The translations under genes and the position numbers were made by a program. Positions 33,105 through 43,525 of a stretch of 64,000 bases of DNA are shown here, in pieces (position 1 is the first letter of the stretch; each line of letters opens with the position of its first letter). The DNA is from Alphaproteobacteria bacterium (GTDB taxonomy: Bacteria; Pseudomonadota; Alphaproteobacteria; UBA8366; Aestuariispiraceae), in NCBI GenBank assembly GCA_033344895.1, contig JAWPMN010000001.1:3108001-3172000 (forward strand), given 5' to 3'. The notes beneath the pieces are model-generated. The model worked only from the letters and a program-made list of their open reading frames with translations, was not told where the DNA came from and made no database searches.

Positions 33105-33563
33105 GTGAGACTGAGCACTAAGGGACGCTATGCGGTGATGGCCATCGTCGATCTGGCGTCCATGAATGCGGATCGACCGGTGCCTCTGGCCGATATCGCG
33201 GAACGGCAGGACATCTCCCTGTCCTATCTGGAACAATTATTCTCGAAAATGAAGCGGGGCGGAATCGTTCGCAGCGTGCGCGGGCCCGGCGGCGGCTATT
33301 CGCTGGCCCGGTCGCGGGACGCGATCAGCGTTTCGGACATCTTGCGATCCGTGGACGATGAGACACGGCTGAGCCGATGTGTGCCGGCGTCGCCGTCCCG
33401 GTGCCGTCCGGGCGACACGCGCTGCGCCACCCATTCGCTCTGGGCCATGCTGTCGGCGCGCATGGAGGCGGTGCTGGACGGGGTTTCCGTTGCCGATATC
33501 TGTGACGGAAGGCTGGAGGTCGACTCTCTGGTGACTGCAGCCCAGGCCGTCGGCGATACGTGA
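33105..33563 (+). CDS. iscR: Rrf2 family Fe-S regulator IscR
   Basis: 152-aa winged-helix transcription factor. The N-terminus MRLSTKGRYAVMAIVDLA and SVRGPGGGYSLARS are typical; Cys92, Cys100, Cys107 and His110 fit the 2Fe-2S ligand set of IscR. The GTG at 33105 follows GGAGG by six bases; an upstream in-frame start would include an implausible tail, and the ATG at 33101 is out of frame. It represses Fe-S biogenesis genes when carrying a cluster, and heads the downstream desulfurase genes. Confidence 0.93.
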   Translation: MRLSTKGRYAVMAIVDLASMNADRPVPLADIAERQDISLSYLEQLFSKMKRGGIVRSVRGPGGGYSLARSRDAISVSDILRSVDDETRLSRCVPASPSRCRPGDTRCATHSLWAMLSARMEAVLDGVSVADICDGRLEVDSLVTAAQAVGDT

Positions 33564-33609
33564 ACGTATAGAGCCTTTTCCCGCCGTCCCGGTCGTGAGA
33601 CAAAGCGGC

Positions 33610-34722
33610 ATGCGCCAGGCACCTGTCTATCTGGATTACAATGCGACCTGCCCGATCCTGCCAGAGGCGGAACGGGCCGTTCTGGCGGCGTTGGCCGCCG
33701 GGGGCAACCCGTCCTCTGTCCATTCCTTCGGGCGGACCGCGCGCGGAACCGTCGAGGAGGCGCGTCGCAAGGTGGCTGCCTTGGTCAGCGGCGATCCTGC
33801 GCAGGTGGTTTTCACATCCGGGGCCAGCGAGGCGAACATGCTGGCGCTGCGCGGGTTGGCCGGCGGGCGCGCCCTCGTTTCCGATATTGAACATGACAGC
33901 GTGTTGAACGCCATCCCGGAGGCGAAGCGACTGTCGGTCTGTGCGGATGGACGGCTCGACCTCGCCGATCTGCAGGCTGTGATCGCTGAAGGGGATCTTG
34001 TTTCCGTTATGGCGGTCAACAACGAGACCGGCGTTGTTCAGCCCCTGACCCGCATTGCCGAAATCGTGGCGCAGGCCGGCGGCCGGCTGCATGTCGACGC
34101 GGTGCAGGCGGCAGGACGTCTGCCGCTGGACATGGTGGCTTTGGGCGCGACGTCGGTCAGCCTCAGCGCCCACAAGATCGGCGGCCCGCCCGGCGTCGGT
34201 GCCCTTGTGCTCGGCCGTGGCGTCGCCCTGAAAGCCATCATGCCGGGCGGCGGGCAGGAACGCGGACGCCGGGGCGGCACGGAGAACACCCCGGGTATCG
34301 CAGGTTTCGGCGCCGCGGCGGACCGCGTTCTGGCTCAGCGCGAAACGGAGCAAGGTCGATTGGCTGACCTGCGAAACCGCCTGGAGATCGGGCTTTCGGA
34401 AGCCGGTGCAATACTCATCGCTCCATCATCGGAAAGGGTGGCAAATACGGTCTGCGCTGCCCTTCCGGGGGTTCCTTCCGAGAAGCAGGTGATCGCGCTG
34501 GATCTCGCCGGATTTGCCGTCAGTGCCGGATCCGCCTGCTCGTCCGGAAAGGTCAAGACCAGCCATGTACTCAACGCCATGGGTCTGCCCGAGCGGATTT
34601 CAGGGGCATCCATCCGCGTCAGTATGGGCTGGCGCACGACGGCGGAGGAGATTGAGGCATTCGTCGCCGCCTATGGGGCAATGGCGCGGCGTCTAGGCCA
34701 GTCCGCATCCGTCGCAGGCTGA
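33610..34722 (+). CDS. Cysteine desulfurase, NifS/IscS-like (first of tandem pair)
   Basis: 370-aa PLP enzyme taking sulfur from cysteine. The PLP lysine is in SLSAHKIGGPPGVG and the catalytic cysteine loop reads SAGSACSSGKVKTSHVL. The ATG at 33610 is taken as start; a GTG at 33595 is possible. It is shorter and more diverged than the following IscS (for example YLDYNATCPILPEA versus YLDYQATTPCDPRV), so the two are likely functionally distinct, one perhaps supplying thiolation of tRNA or cofactors. No U-type scaffold gene adjoins. Confidence 0.9.
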   Translation: MRQAPVYLDYNATCPILPEAERAVLAALAAGGNPSSVHSFGRTARGTVEEARRKVAALVSGDPAQVVFTSGASEANMLALRGLAGGRALVSDIEHDSVLNAIPEAKRLSVCADGRLDLADLQAVIAEGDLVSVMAVNNETGVVQPLTRIAEIVAQAGGRLHVDAVQAAGRLPLDMVALGATSVSLSAHKIGGPPGVGALVLGRGVALKAIMPGGGQERGRRGGTENTPGIAGFGAAADRVLAQRETEQGRLADLRNRLEIGLSEAGAILIAPSSERVANTVCAALPGVPSEKQVIALDLAGFAVSAGSACSSGKVKTSHVLNAMGLPERISGASIRVSMGWRTTAEEIEAFVAAYGAMARRLGQSASVAG

Positions 34723-34736
34723 ACAGGAGCGCTGTC

Positions 34737-35900
34737 ATGTCCAGCAACCGGCCCGAAAGACCGATCTATCTCGACTATCAGGCGACGACCCCATGCGATC
34801 CGCGCGTTGTGGATCGAATGATGCCCTATTTCAGTGAGGTTTTCGGTAACCCCCATTCGGCGGACCACCGCCATGGCTGGGATGCGGAATCGGCCATAGA
34901 GGCGGCACGCGGTCAGGTGGCGGAGTTGATCGGCGCGAAACCGCGGGAGATCGTCTTTACGTCCGGCGCGACGGAATCGAACAATCTGGCGATCAAAGGG
35001 GCGGCGCGTCACCGCCGCGCGACCGAAGGACGGACCCGTGTCGTGACGGTCGCCAGCGAGCACAAATGCGTTCTGGAGAGCGTGGCGCGGTTGGAACGCG
35101 AAGGGTTCGATGTCACCTATCTGCCGGTGAGGCCGAACGGGTTGCTGGATCTCGCAGTTCTGCAAGAGGCCCTGGATGAGCGTGTCGCCGTTGTGTCCGT
35201 CATGGCGGTGAACAACGAGATCGGTGTGATCCAGCCGCTTGAGGAGATCGGCCAGATGGCGCGGGCGGTCGGTGCCTGGTTCCACAGTGACTGCGCCCAG
35301 GCCTTCGGCAAGATCCCACTGGATGTGGATGCCCTGTCGATCGACATGATGAGTGTCTCCGGCCACAAGATCTACGGGCCCAAGGGGGTTGGCGCGCTGT
35401 ATGTCCGTTCGCGCAAGCCGAAAGTTGTGCTGGAGGCGTTGATGGACGGCGGCGGCCAGGAGCGGGGACTGCGGTCCGGAACGCTGCCGACGCCTCTATG
35501 CGTCGGCCTTGGTGCGGCGGCGGAAATCGCATCGCGTGAAATGGCGGAAGAAGGCGACCGTCTGCGGGCGCTGCGGGACAGCCTTTGGGAGAGGTTGCAG
35601 CAGGACCTGCCGGGTCTGACCGTCAATGGCGATCTGGAACACCGCATACCGGGCAATCTGAATCTGACCGTCGCGGGGCTGGAGAGCACCGAATTGCTCG
35701 CAGCGCTCGATGGATTGTCGGTCTCGGCCGGGTCGGCCTGTTCGTCCGGCGCACAGGCCGCCAGCCATGTCCTGCAGGCCCTCGGCCACGATCCGGCAAA
35801 GATCGCTGCGGGTCTGCGCATCGGTTTGGGGCGATTCACCACCCGCTCCGATATCGATGCCGCCGCCGAGATGCTGCGTGATGCGATCTCCGGTCGCTGA
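34737..35900 (+). CDS. iscS: Cysteine desulfurase IscS
   Basis: 387-aa group I cysteine desulfurase. Signatures: YLDYQATTPCDPRV, SGATESNNLAIKG, the PLP lysine in SVSGHKIYGPKGVG, and the persulfide cysteine in SAGSACSSGAQAASHVL. Starts 14 bp after the previous desulfurase. It provides sulfur for ferredoxin-linked Fe-S assembly and tRNA modification. A third desulfurase (SufS) is 8 kb downstream. Confidence 0.92.
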   Translation: MSSNRPERPIYLDYQATTPCDPRVVDRMMPYFSEVFGNPHSADHRHGWDAESAIEAARGQVAELIGAKPREIVFTSGATESNNLAIKGAARHRRATEGRTRVVTVASEHKCVLESVARLEREGFDVTYLPVRPNGLLDLAVLQEALDERVAVVSVMAVNNEIGVIQPLEEIGQMARAVGAWFHSDCAQAFGKIPLDVDALSIDMMSVSGHKIYGPKGVGALYVRSRKPKVVLEALMDGGGQERGLRSGTLPTPLCVGLGAAAEIASREMAEEGDRLRALRDSLWERLQQDLPGLTVNGDLEHRIPGNLNLTVAGLESTELLAALDGLSVSAGSACSSGAQAASHVLQALGHDPAKIAAGLRIGLGRFTTRSDIDAAAEMLRDAISGR

Positions 35901-35976
35901 TCGATTGACTTAGTTGGGCGCTTGGCCCAAATAGCCCGGGTCGTCGCGCCGCCGAACTGCCACGAGAGGACGTTTC

Positions 35977-36294
35977 ATGCCGAAAATCACCTTCGTTCAC
36001 CGCGATGGAAGCGAAACCGTCGTCGATGCCAAGAATGGTCTGTCGGTGATGGAAACGGCTGTCGACAATGACGTCGAAATTGAAGCGGCCTGTGAAGGGT
36101 CGCTGGCCTGCGCGACCTGCCATCTGGTGGTGGAGGACCAGGATTGGTTCGACAAGCTGGATCCGCCCAGCGAAGACGAGGAAGATATGCTCGACCTTGC
36201 CTTTGGTCTGACCAAGACGTCGCGGCTGTCCTGCCAGATTCGCGTGACGGACGAGTTGGACGGCATCCGCTTCCGGGTTCCGGACGAAACCTGA
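35977..36294 (+). CDS. fdx: 2Fe-2S ferredoxin (adrenodoxin/Isc type)
   Basis: 105-aa electron carrier. The cluster ligands are Cys39, Cys45, Cys48 and Cys86 in ACEGSLACATCHLVV and SCQIRV, the pattern of Isc-type ferredoxin. The acidic segment PPSEDEEDMLDLAFG is typical of adrenodoxin-like partners. Follows iscS after 76 bp and is terminated by a strong hairpin, closing the iscR-iscS-fdx unit. Confidence 0.94.
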   Translation: MPKITFVHRDGSETVVDAKNGLSVMETAVDNDVEIEAACEGSLACATCHLVVEDQDWFDKLDPPSEDEEDMLDLAFGLTKTSRLSCQIRVTDELDGIRFRVPDET

Positions 36295-36318
36295 TCGGCC
36301 GCCTTTTGCCGCCTACCG

Positions 36319-36343
36319 AAGCCCCGCATTGCGGGGCTTTTTT
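36319..36343 (+). terminator. Rho-independent terminator after fdx
   Basis: AAGCCCCGC-ATT-GCGGGGCTT followed by a run of T. Nine-base stem with a three-base loop, about 25 bp after the ferredoxin stop. Confidence 0.9.
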
Positions 36344-36415
36344 GCTTTGTGCCCCTCGGCCCGGTTGCTAGGCTTCATCCTTTGGGACAGGCATATCGCA
36401 TCCGGGGGAGCGGAA

Positions 36416-37771
36416 ATGGGCGATCACGCGGCGGAAATCGAGACCTTCATGGAGGCCCTGAAGGCCAAGAACCCGGGGGAAACCGAGTTCCATCAGGCGG
36501 TGCACGAGGTCGCGCAGACCATCATTCCGTTTCTCGATACCAAGCCGATCTACAAGGATCTGAAAATCTTCGAGCGGATGTGCGAGCCGGACAGGACCGT
36601 GATGTTCCGCGTCTGTTGGCAGGCGGATGACGGAACGGTGCATGTCAACCGCGGCTTCCGTGTCCAGGTCAACAATGCGATCGGCCCGTACAAGGGCGGT
36701 TGCCGGTTTCACCCGTCGGTCAATCTGTCCGTGCTAAAGTTCCTGGGCTTCGAACAGCAATTCAAGAATTCGCTGACAGGCCTGCCGATGGGCGGGGCAA
36801 AGGGCGGTTCGGATTTCGATCCGAAGGGCCGTTCCCATGCTGAGATCATGCGGTTTTGCCAGGCATTCATGTCGGAACTGTTCCGGCATATCGGACCGGA
36901 TGTCGATGTGCCGGCCGGCGATATCGGCGTCGGTGCCAAGGAAATCGGCTATATGTTCGGCCAGTACAAACGTCTGACGAACAAGTTCGAAGGCGTGTTG
37001 ACCGGCAAGGGGCTGGAATATGGCGGATCGCTGATCCGAACGGAGGCGACGGGCTACGGCGCTGTGTATTTCATGCAGAACATGCTGGACGTCGCCGGTT
37101 TGGGCATGGACGGCAAGACCGTCGTCGTTTCCGGGGCAGGCAATGTCGCCACCCACGCGGCGGAGAAGGCGCATCAACTGGGCGGCCGGGTGGTCACGCT
37201 GTCCGATTCAGGCGGTTTCGTGCACGACCCTGACGGCATGACCCAGGAGAAGATCGACTGGGTGAAGGAGCTCAAGAAGAATGGCGGTCGGATATCGGAA
37301 TATGCCGACAATTTCTCCGGGGCGACCTTCCACGAGGGGAAGCGCCCCTGGCATGTGCCATGCGATTATGCGCTGCCCTGCGCGACCCAGAACGAGATCA
37401 GCGAGGAGGATGCAAATGCGCTGATCAAGAATGGCGTGAAGGCGGTGTCGGAAGGGGCCAACATGCCGACGATGGACGCCGCTCAGAAGGCGTTTCAGCA
37501 GGCGGGCATCCTGTTCGGGCCGGCGAAAGCGGCCAATGCCGGCGGTGTTGCGGTTTCGGGCATGGAAATGTCGCAGAACTCGGCCCGTATCAGCTGGACC
37601 GACAAGGAATTGCGCAACCTTTTGAAGTCGACCATGGCCAATATCCACCAGACCTGCCACCAGTTCGGCGAAGGACACGGAAAGGATGGCGGTATCGACT
37701 ATGTCCGCGGAGCCAATATCGGTGGATTCGTCAAGGTGGCGGACGCGATGCTGGCCTTCGGCGTCATGTAA
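36416..37771 (+). CDS. gdhA: NADP-specific glutamate dehydrogenase
   Basis: 451-aa enzyme interconverting 2-oxoglutarate plus ammonia with glutamate; the length is right for the hexameric NADP form. GLPMGGAKGG (122-131) carries the catalytic lysine, PAGDIGVGAKEIG and the Rossmann segment VVSGAGNVATHAAEKA follow. The ATG at 36416 has GGGGGAG before it. The frame is open upstream but crosses the fdx terminator. Ammonium assimilation inserted between the isc-like and suf blocks. Confidence 0.95.
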   Translation: MGDHAAEIETFMEALKAKNPGETEFHQAVHEVAQTIIPFLDTKPIYKDLKIFERMCEPDRTVMFRVCWQADDGTVHVNRGFRVQVNNAIGPYKGGCRFHPSVNLSVLKFLGFEQQFKNSLTGLPMGGAKGGSDFDPKGRSHAEIMRFCQAFMSELFRHIGPDVDVPAGDIGVGAKEIGYMFGQYKRLTNKFEGVLTGKGLEYGGSLIRTEATGYGAVYFMQNMLDVAGLGMDGKTVVVSGAGNVATHAAEKAHQLGGRVVTLSDSGGFVHDPDGMTQEKIDWVKELKKNGGRISEYADNFSGATFHEGKRPWHVPCDYALPCATQNEISEEDANALIKNGVKAVSEGANMPTMDAAQKAFQQAGILFGPAKAANAGGVAVSGMEMSQNSARISWTDKELRNLLKSTMANIHQTCHQFGEGHGKDGGIDYVRGANIGGFVKVADAMLAFGVM

Positions 37772-37782
37772 AAGGGAACCGA

Positions 37783-37983
37783 ATGAACGCTGGCCGGGAT
37801 AGGGAGCACACGCCGACGCGACCGTCGGAACCGATCGATCCGCGCGAGATCGACCGCGCCCTGGCCCGAGGCGCGATGCAGAATCGCCGGCTGAACAAGG
37901 CCCTGTCGACAGTCACCCGCGAACTGGAACGCGACCCTGGCGCCCTGGCGCGGGTTCTTAGGCGCTGGATCAACGAATCGTAA
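37783..37983 (+). CDS. Hypothetical 66-aa protein downstream of gdhA
   Basis: Small charged protein (MNAGRDREHTPTRPSEPIDP..., ending LARVLRRWINES) with a good AAAGGG site eight bases before the start, 11 bp after gdhA. The helix NKALSTVTRELERDP followed by ALARVLRRWINE looks amphipathic. I do not recognise a family. Its position suggests co-expression with gdhA. Confidence 0.55.
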   Translation: MNAGRDREHTPTRPSEPIDPREIDRALARGAMQNRRLNKALSTVTRELERDPGALARVLRRWINES

Positions 37984-38267
37984 ATTGGCTGAACGATTCA
38001 ATGGAAGCCGTCACCAGATTCACCTTGCATTGCGGTACTTTACGGCGCATGTTCCGCGCGTGGCGGCCCCGCAGCCGTTAAGAGTGACGAATGACTATGG
38101 TGCGATCCCGGCCGAAGGGCCCTGGAACCCGTACCGGAGACGGACTTCCTCTAAGCTTTGTGGGACGTGCGCCCCGGCCATGCATGTGCAGGTCGGGCAC
38201 CAATGCGTGCCGGAGGACCAATGACTGGCCCCGGCACGACGCTAAGAACGAGTAGGACTACGAGATC
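37984..38267 (+). other. Region before the cold-shock gene, no gene seen
   Basis: 284 bp. It likely holds the promoter and a long 5' leader of the cold-shock gene, as is usual for cspA-type genes where the leader folds with temperature. No specific cold box or promoter could be assigned with confidence. Confidence 0.4.
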
Positions 38268-38471
38268 ATGGCCAAAGGCACCGTTAAATTCTTCAACACC
38301 ACCAAAGGCTTCGGCTTCATTACGCCGGAAGGCGGCGAAAAGGACGTTTTCGTCCACATTACCGCCGTTCAGGCCTCTGGGCTGGATACGCTGAGCGACG
38401 GCCAGAACGTCGAATTCGACATCGAGCCGGATCGCCGCGGACCGAAGGCGGTGAACCTGCGCGCGGCCTAA
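38268..38471 (+). CDS. Cold-shock protein (CspA family)
   Basis: 67-aa single cold-shock domain, an RNA/ssDNA-binding beta barrel. RNP1 reads KGFGFI and RNP2 VFVHI. The start is followed by the classic GTVKFFN sequence. Ends in a strong terminator; probably monocistronic. Confidence 0.95.
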   Translation: MAKGTVKFFNTTKGFGFITPEGGEKDVFVHITAVQASGLDTLSDGQNVEFDIEPDRRGPKAVNLRAA

Positions 38472-38497
38472 CAGCCCCGCGACAAGGCGAATTCGGG

Positions 38498-38533
38498 AAA
38501 GGGCGGTGCCATCGGGCACCGCCCTTTCTCTTT
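38498..38533 (+). terminator. Rho-independent terminator after the cold-shock gene
   Basis: AAAGGGCGGTGCC pairs with GGCACCGCCCTTT across an ATCG loop, then CTCTTT. Thirteen-base stem, 27 bp after the stop. Confidence 0.88.
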
Positions 38534-38650
38534 GTGGCTACGCTTCCTTGTCGATCCGACGATGAAAATCGTCGATCACCCGACAAAAATATGTCACTCG
38601 CCTTCGTCGGCGTTCTCGGGCAGGTTGCGCGATAATATGCGGAGGGTGCC

Positions 38651-39496
38651 ATGGCAAAGATCATCGTCTTCACGGACCTGCACATCGTCCCCGAGGGGAA
38701 GACCATCATCGGTCTGGACCCGTATGAGCGACTGCTGGCCGGTGTCGAACATGCGTTGCGCGTGCATCCGAATGCCGATCGGATTGTCCTGACCGGCGAT
38801 CTGACCAACCGGGGTGATACGGAATCCTACGGCCGATTGAAGGAAATCCTGGACCGATCCCACGTGCCGGTGCGCCTGCTGATCGGCAATCACGATGAGC
38901 GCAAGACCTTTCAGCAGTGCTTCCCCGATATCGCCCGCGACCCGAAAGGTTTTGTGCAGAGCGCGGAGGATCTGGGCGACTGGCGGATGATCTATCTCGA
39001 TACCCTGAACGCACCGCCCTATGTGTTCCCGGAGGCCTATAGCGGCTATCTGTGCAACAGCCGAATGGCCTGGCTGGAGGCGCAGCTGGCGGCCGCTGCG
39101 GACAGGAAGGTGGCGATCTTCATGCACCATCCGCCGCATGATGTGGGCTTCCCCGGCATGGACGAGATCAAGCTGAAGAATGGGGACGCCTTCTACGATC
39201 TGATCGGCCGTTTCGGAAATGTGCGGCACGTCGTCGCCGGGCATGTGCACCGGACCATCTCCGGGTCGCATCGAGGCGTTGCGTTCTCCGTGTTCAAAAG
39301 TCCCTGCCATCAGCAGCCGATGAACCTGGATTCGCATGATCTTTCGCTGTCGGTGGATGAGCCAGGCGCCTACGGAATCCTGCTGACCACGTCCTATGGC
39401 ATGATCGTGCACACCGAGGATTACCAGATCGCCGTGGCGAATGCCCGATCCGATCAGGACGCCCTGGGTGCCGGGGCCGACGCGGCGGCCGAATAG
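38651..39496 (+). CDS. Metallophosphoesterase (3',5'-cAMP phosphodiesterase-like)
   Basis: 281-aa calcineurin-like phosphoesterase. The metal-site motifs are complete: Asp9 and His11 in FTDLHIVP, VLTGDLTNRGD, LLIGNHDER, MHHPPHDVG and GHVHRTISG. The layout fits the CpdA/Icc class that hydrolyses cAMP or other phosphodiesters; substrate is not certain. GGAGGG precedes the ATG. Confidence 0.88.
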   Translation: MAKIIVFTDLHIVPEGKTIIGLDPYERLLAGVEHALRVHPNADRIVLTGDLTNRGDTESYGRLKEILDRSHVPVRLLIGNHDERKTFQQCFPDIARDPKGFVQSAEDLGDWRMIYLDTLNAPPYVFPEAYSGYLCNSRMAWLEAQLAAAADRKVAIFMHHPPHDVGFPGMDEIKLKNGDAFYDLIGRFGNVRHVVAGHVHRTISGSHRGVAFSVFKSPCHQQPMNLDSHDLSLSVDEPGAYGILLTTSYGMIVHTEDYQIAVANARSDQDALGAGADAAAE

Positions 39497-39550
39497 ACTT
39501 AGAACCCTTCCAGATTCAGGACTTGCCATCCCGGGCATAAACGCTAAATA

Positions 39551-39577
39551 CAAAGAGGACTAATTTGGTACTCTTTG
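39551..39577. promoter_or_regulatory. 27-bp palindrome before the suf operon
   Basis: Outer arms CAAAGAG and CTCTTTG enclose GACTAATTTGGTA; 11 of the 13 base pairs around the central base are complementary. It lies 24 bp before the Rrf2-type suf regulator gene and is a strong candidate operator for that regulator or for IscR, in the position of a promoter. Confidence 0.6.
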
Positions 39578-39600
39578 CGCAATCCGCGGGGTGCAGGATC

Positions 39601-40065
39601 GTGTTTCGGATTTCGAGGATGACGGATTACGGCGTCGTGCTGTTGAGCTACATGGCTCGGCGGCCGGATGCCCTGTCGACCGCGCCGGAACTGGCGGAAC
39701 GAACGGCCCTGCCGGCACCGACCGTGGCGAAGATCCTGAAGGCCCTGGCCAAGGCCCAGGTCATCAAGGCGCAACGCGGCGCGCAGGGGGGGTATGCCCT
39801 GCAACGGCCGGCGGCGCAAGTCACCGTGTCGGAGATCGTGTCCGCCCTGGACGGACCGGTTGCCCTGACGGCCTGCGTCGACGGGTCGACGGACGATTGC
39901 AAGGTGGAAAATCTTTGCCCCCTGGCCGGTGGCTGGAACCGCATCAACACGGCGGTCCAGACGGCCTTGGACAGCGTAACCCTGGCGGATCTGATCGCGG
40001 ACAGCGCGATGGTTCCGAGTTTCGAGGAAAGACCGGTGCGCGCAACCGCGCCGGCGGGACGGTAA
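39601..40065 (+). CDS. sufR: Rrf2 family SUF system regulator
   Basis: 154-aa winged-helix regulator. It begins MFRISRMTDYGVVLLSYMA, the start of the SUF-type Rrf2 regulators, and Cys92, Cys100 and Cys106 are likely Fe-S ligands. The GTG at 39601 with GCAGGA upstream matches the family start; the open frame before it is not needed. It stands three bases before sufB and probably autoregulates the operon through the palindrome upstream. The symbol is by role; it is Rrf2-type, unlike the cyanobacterial SufR. Confidence 0.88.
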   Translation: MFRISRMTDYGVVLLSYMARRPDALSTAPELAERTALPAPTVAKILKALAKAQVIKAQRGAQGGYALQRPAAQVTVSEIVSALDGPVALTACVDGSTDDCKVENLCPLAGGWNRINTAVQTALDSVTLADLIADSAMVPSFEERPVRATAPAGR

Positions 40066-40068
40066 GAG

Positions 40069-41538
<1,470 letters not shown>

Positions 41539-41552
41539 GGATTTACGGAACC

Positions 41553-42308
41553 ATGTCACTGTTGAAGATCGAAAACCTGACCGCGGAAGTCGACGGCAAG
41601 GAAATCCTGAAGGGCCTCAGCCTGGAGCTGAACGCCGGCGAAGTGCACGCCATCATGGGGCCGAATGGATCGGGGAAATCGACCCTGTCCTATGTGCTGG
41701 CCGGGCGTGACGGATACGAAGTCACCGGTGGTTCTGTCACCTATGACGGCAAGGATCTGCTGGCCATGGCGCCGGAGGAACGTGCCTGTGAAGGCGTCTT
41801 TCTGGCCTTCCAGTACCCGGTCGAACTGCCTGGCGTCGCCAACACGACCTTCCTGAAGCATGCCTTGAACGCGCGCAGGAAGTATCGCGGTGAGGCGGAA
41901 CTGGACGCGCTGGAATTCGTCAAAGCCGTTCGCGGCAAGGCGAAGGAACTGAACATGCCGGACGACATGCTGAAGCGTCCGGTCAATGTCGGCTTCTCCG
42001 GCGGTGAGAAGAAGCGGAACGAAACGCTGCAGATGGCCGTGCTGGAACCCACGCTGGCGATCCTTGACGAGACCGACAGCGGTCTGGACATCGACGCCCT
42101 GAAGCTGGTGTCGGAAGGGGTCAACGCCCTGCGCAGCCCGGACCGCGCCTTCCTGGTCATTACCCATTATCAGCGCCTGCTGGACTATATCGTGCCCGAC
42201 AAGGTGCACGTTCTGTCCGGCGGCAAGATCGTCAAGACCGGCGGCAAGGAACTGGCCCAGGAACTCGAAAAATCCGGCTATGCCGAATTCACCGGGGAGG
42301 CCGCATGA
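41553..42308 (+). CDS. sufC: Fe-S cluster assembly ATPase SufC
   Basis: 251-aa ABC-type ATPase. Walker A GPNGSGKST (36-44), ABC signature FSGGEKKRNE, Walker B LAILDETDSGLD and the H-loop VITHYQRLLDY are all present. It energises the SufBCD scaffold. The stop overlaps the sufD start (ATGA). Confidence 0.97.
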   Translation: MSLLKIENLTAEVDGKEILKGLSLELNAGEVHAIMGPNGSGKSTLSYVLAGRDGYEVTGGSVTYDGKDLLAMAPEERACEGVFLAFQYPVELPGVANTTFLKHALNARRKYRGEAELDALEFVKAVRGKAKELNMPDDMLKRPVNVGFSGGEKKRNETLQMAVLEPTLAILDETDSGLDIDALKLVSEGVNALRSPDRAFLVITHYQRLLDYIVPDKVHVLSGGKIVKTGGKELAQELEKSGYAEFTGEAA

Positions 42309-43525
42309 CCGACAACGTCCTGCAGGATCTGCTGCGTCAGCGGGGCGCGCCGGGCCGGTTCGATGCCGGCGATGCGCTGCCGACCCGCAAGGCGGAGCAG
42401 TGGAAATACACCGACCTGAAGCGGCTGGAGAAGATCGGCTGGACGGTCTGGCTGGCCGAGGATGAACATGGCGTTGTCCGTCCGCCGGAAACCGGACTGG
42501 AGCTCGACGGCGCGATCGAACTGGTTCTGGTGAACGGTTTTCTGGACCGGGATCTGTCGATGCTGGACGACCTGCCTGCCGGCCTGTCGGTCGAGGCTGG
42601 CCCGACCGCCGACGCCTGGGGGGAAGGGTTCACGGAACGGCTGAGCGATGCGCTGGCGCAGGAGGAACTGACCATCCGCGTCGATCCGGGCCGGACCATA
42701 GAGGCCCCGGTTCACATTCGCCATGTGACCTGGGGTGCCGACAAGGATGCGGCCATCGCCCATGCGGCGCGGGTGACGATCACCGTCGGGGCAGACGCGG
42801 AAGCATGTATCGTTGAAAGTCACGTTACGGCCGAAGGGCGCGGTTTCTCCGCCCCCAGCCTGGGCGTCAGCCTGGATCGAGATTCGCGGCTGGGGCTCTA
42901 CACGCTGCTGTCGGAGAAGGCGCAGTCGGCTCAACTGGCGCTGAGTGACATCGGCGTTGCGGAGAGCGCGGTGCTGGATTCCTTCGTTCTGGCGATCGGC
43001 GATGGATTGTCGCGCCGTGAAACGCGTCTGACCATGGCTGGCCAGTATGGCGAAGCGGCGTTGTCCGGGTCCTATTTCGGAACCGGGGACGCGCTGATCG
43101 ACAATACGACCCATGTCACCCATGGCGCGGAAAACGCGACCAGCCGCCAGTTCTTCCGTGGCGTGCTGGACGGACATGCGCGTGGCGTCTTCCAGGGCAA
43201 GGTCCTGGTTCGTGAAGGCGCGCAGGGTACGGATGGCCAACAGCAGCACAAGGCATTGCTGCTGTCGCCCCATGCCGAGGTCGATGCCAAGCCCGAGCTG
43301 GAAATCTACGCCGACGATGTGCAATGCGCCCATGGCGCAACCGTCGGCGCCATTGATGCGGATCAGCTGTTCTACATGCGTGCCCGGGGCATCCCGGAGG
43401 ATCGCGCCCGTGCCATGCTGACCGAATCCTTCCTGATCGAAGCGGTGGAGAAGATCGCCCGTCCGGCGATCCGCGACACCTTCCGGGATCTGCTGTCCGC
43501 GCGCCTGAATGGAGAGACGGCATGA
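42305..43525 (+). CDS. sufD: Fe-S cluster assembly protein SufD
   Basis: 406-aa paralogue of SufB in the scaffold. The N-terminus is helical (RKAEQWKYTDLKRLEKIGW), followed by the beta-helix core and the C-terminal VGAIDADQLFYMRARGI motif. It overlaps sufC and sufS by four bases each, showing tight coupling. Confidence 0.95.
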   Translation: MTDNVLQDLLRQRGAPGRFDAGDALPTRKAEQWKYTDLKRLEKIGWTVWLAEDEHGVVRPPETGLELDGAIELVLVNGFLDRDLSMLDDLPAGLSVEAGPTADAWGEGFTERLSDALAQEELTIRVDPGRTIEAPVHIRHVTWGADKDAAIAHAARVTITVGADAEACIVESHVTAEGRGFSAPSLGVSLDRDSRLGLYTLLSEKAQSAQLALSDIGVAESAVLDSFVLAIGDGLSRRETRLTMAGQYGEAALSGSYFGTGDALIDNTTHVTHGAENATSRQFFRGVLDGHARGVFQGKVLVREGAQGTDGQQQHKALLLSPHAEVDAKPELEIYADDVQCAHGATVGAIDADQLFYMRARGIPEDRARAMLTESFLIEAVEKIARPAIRDTFRDLLSARLNGETA

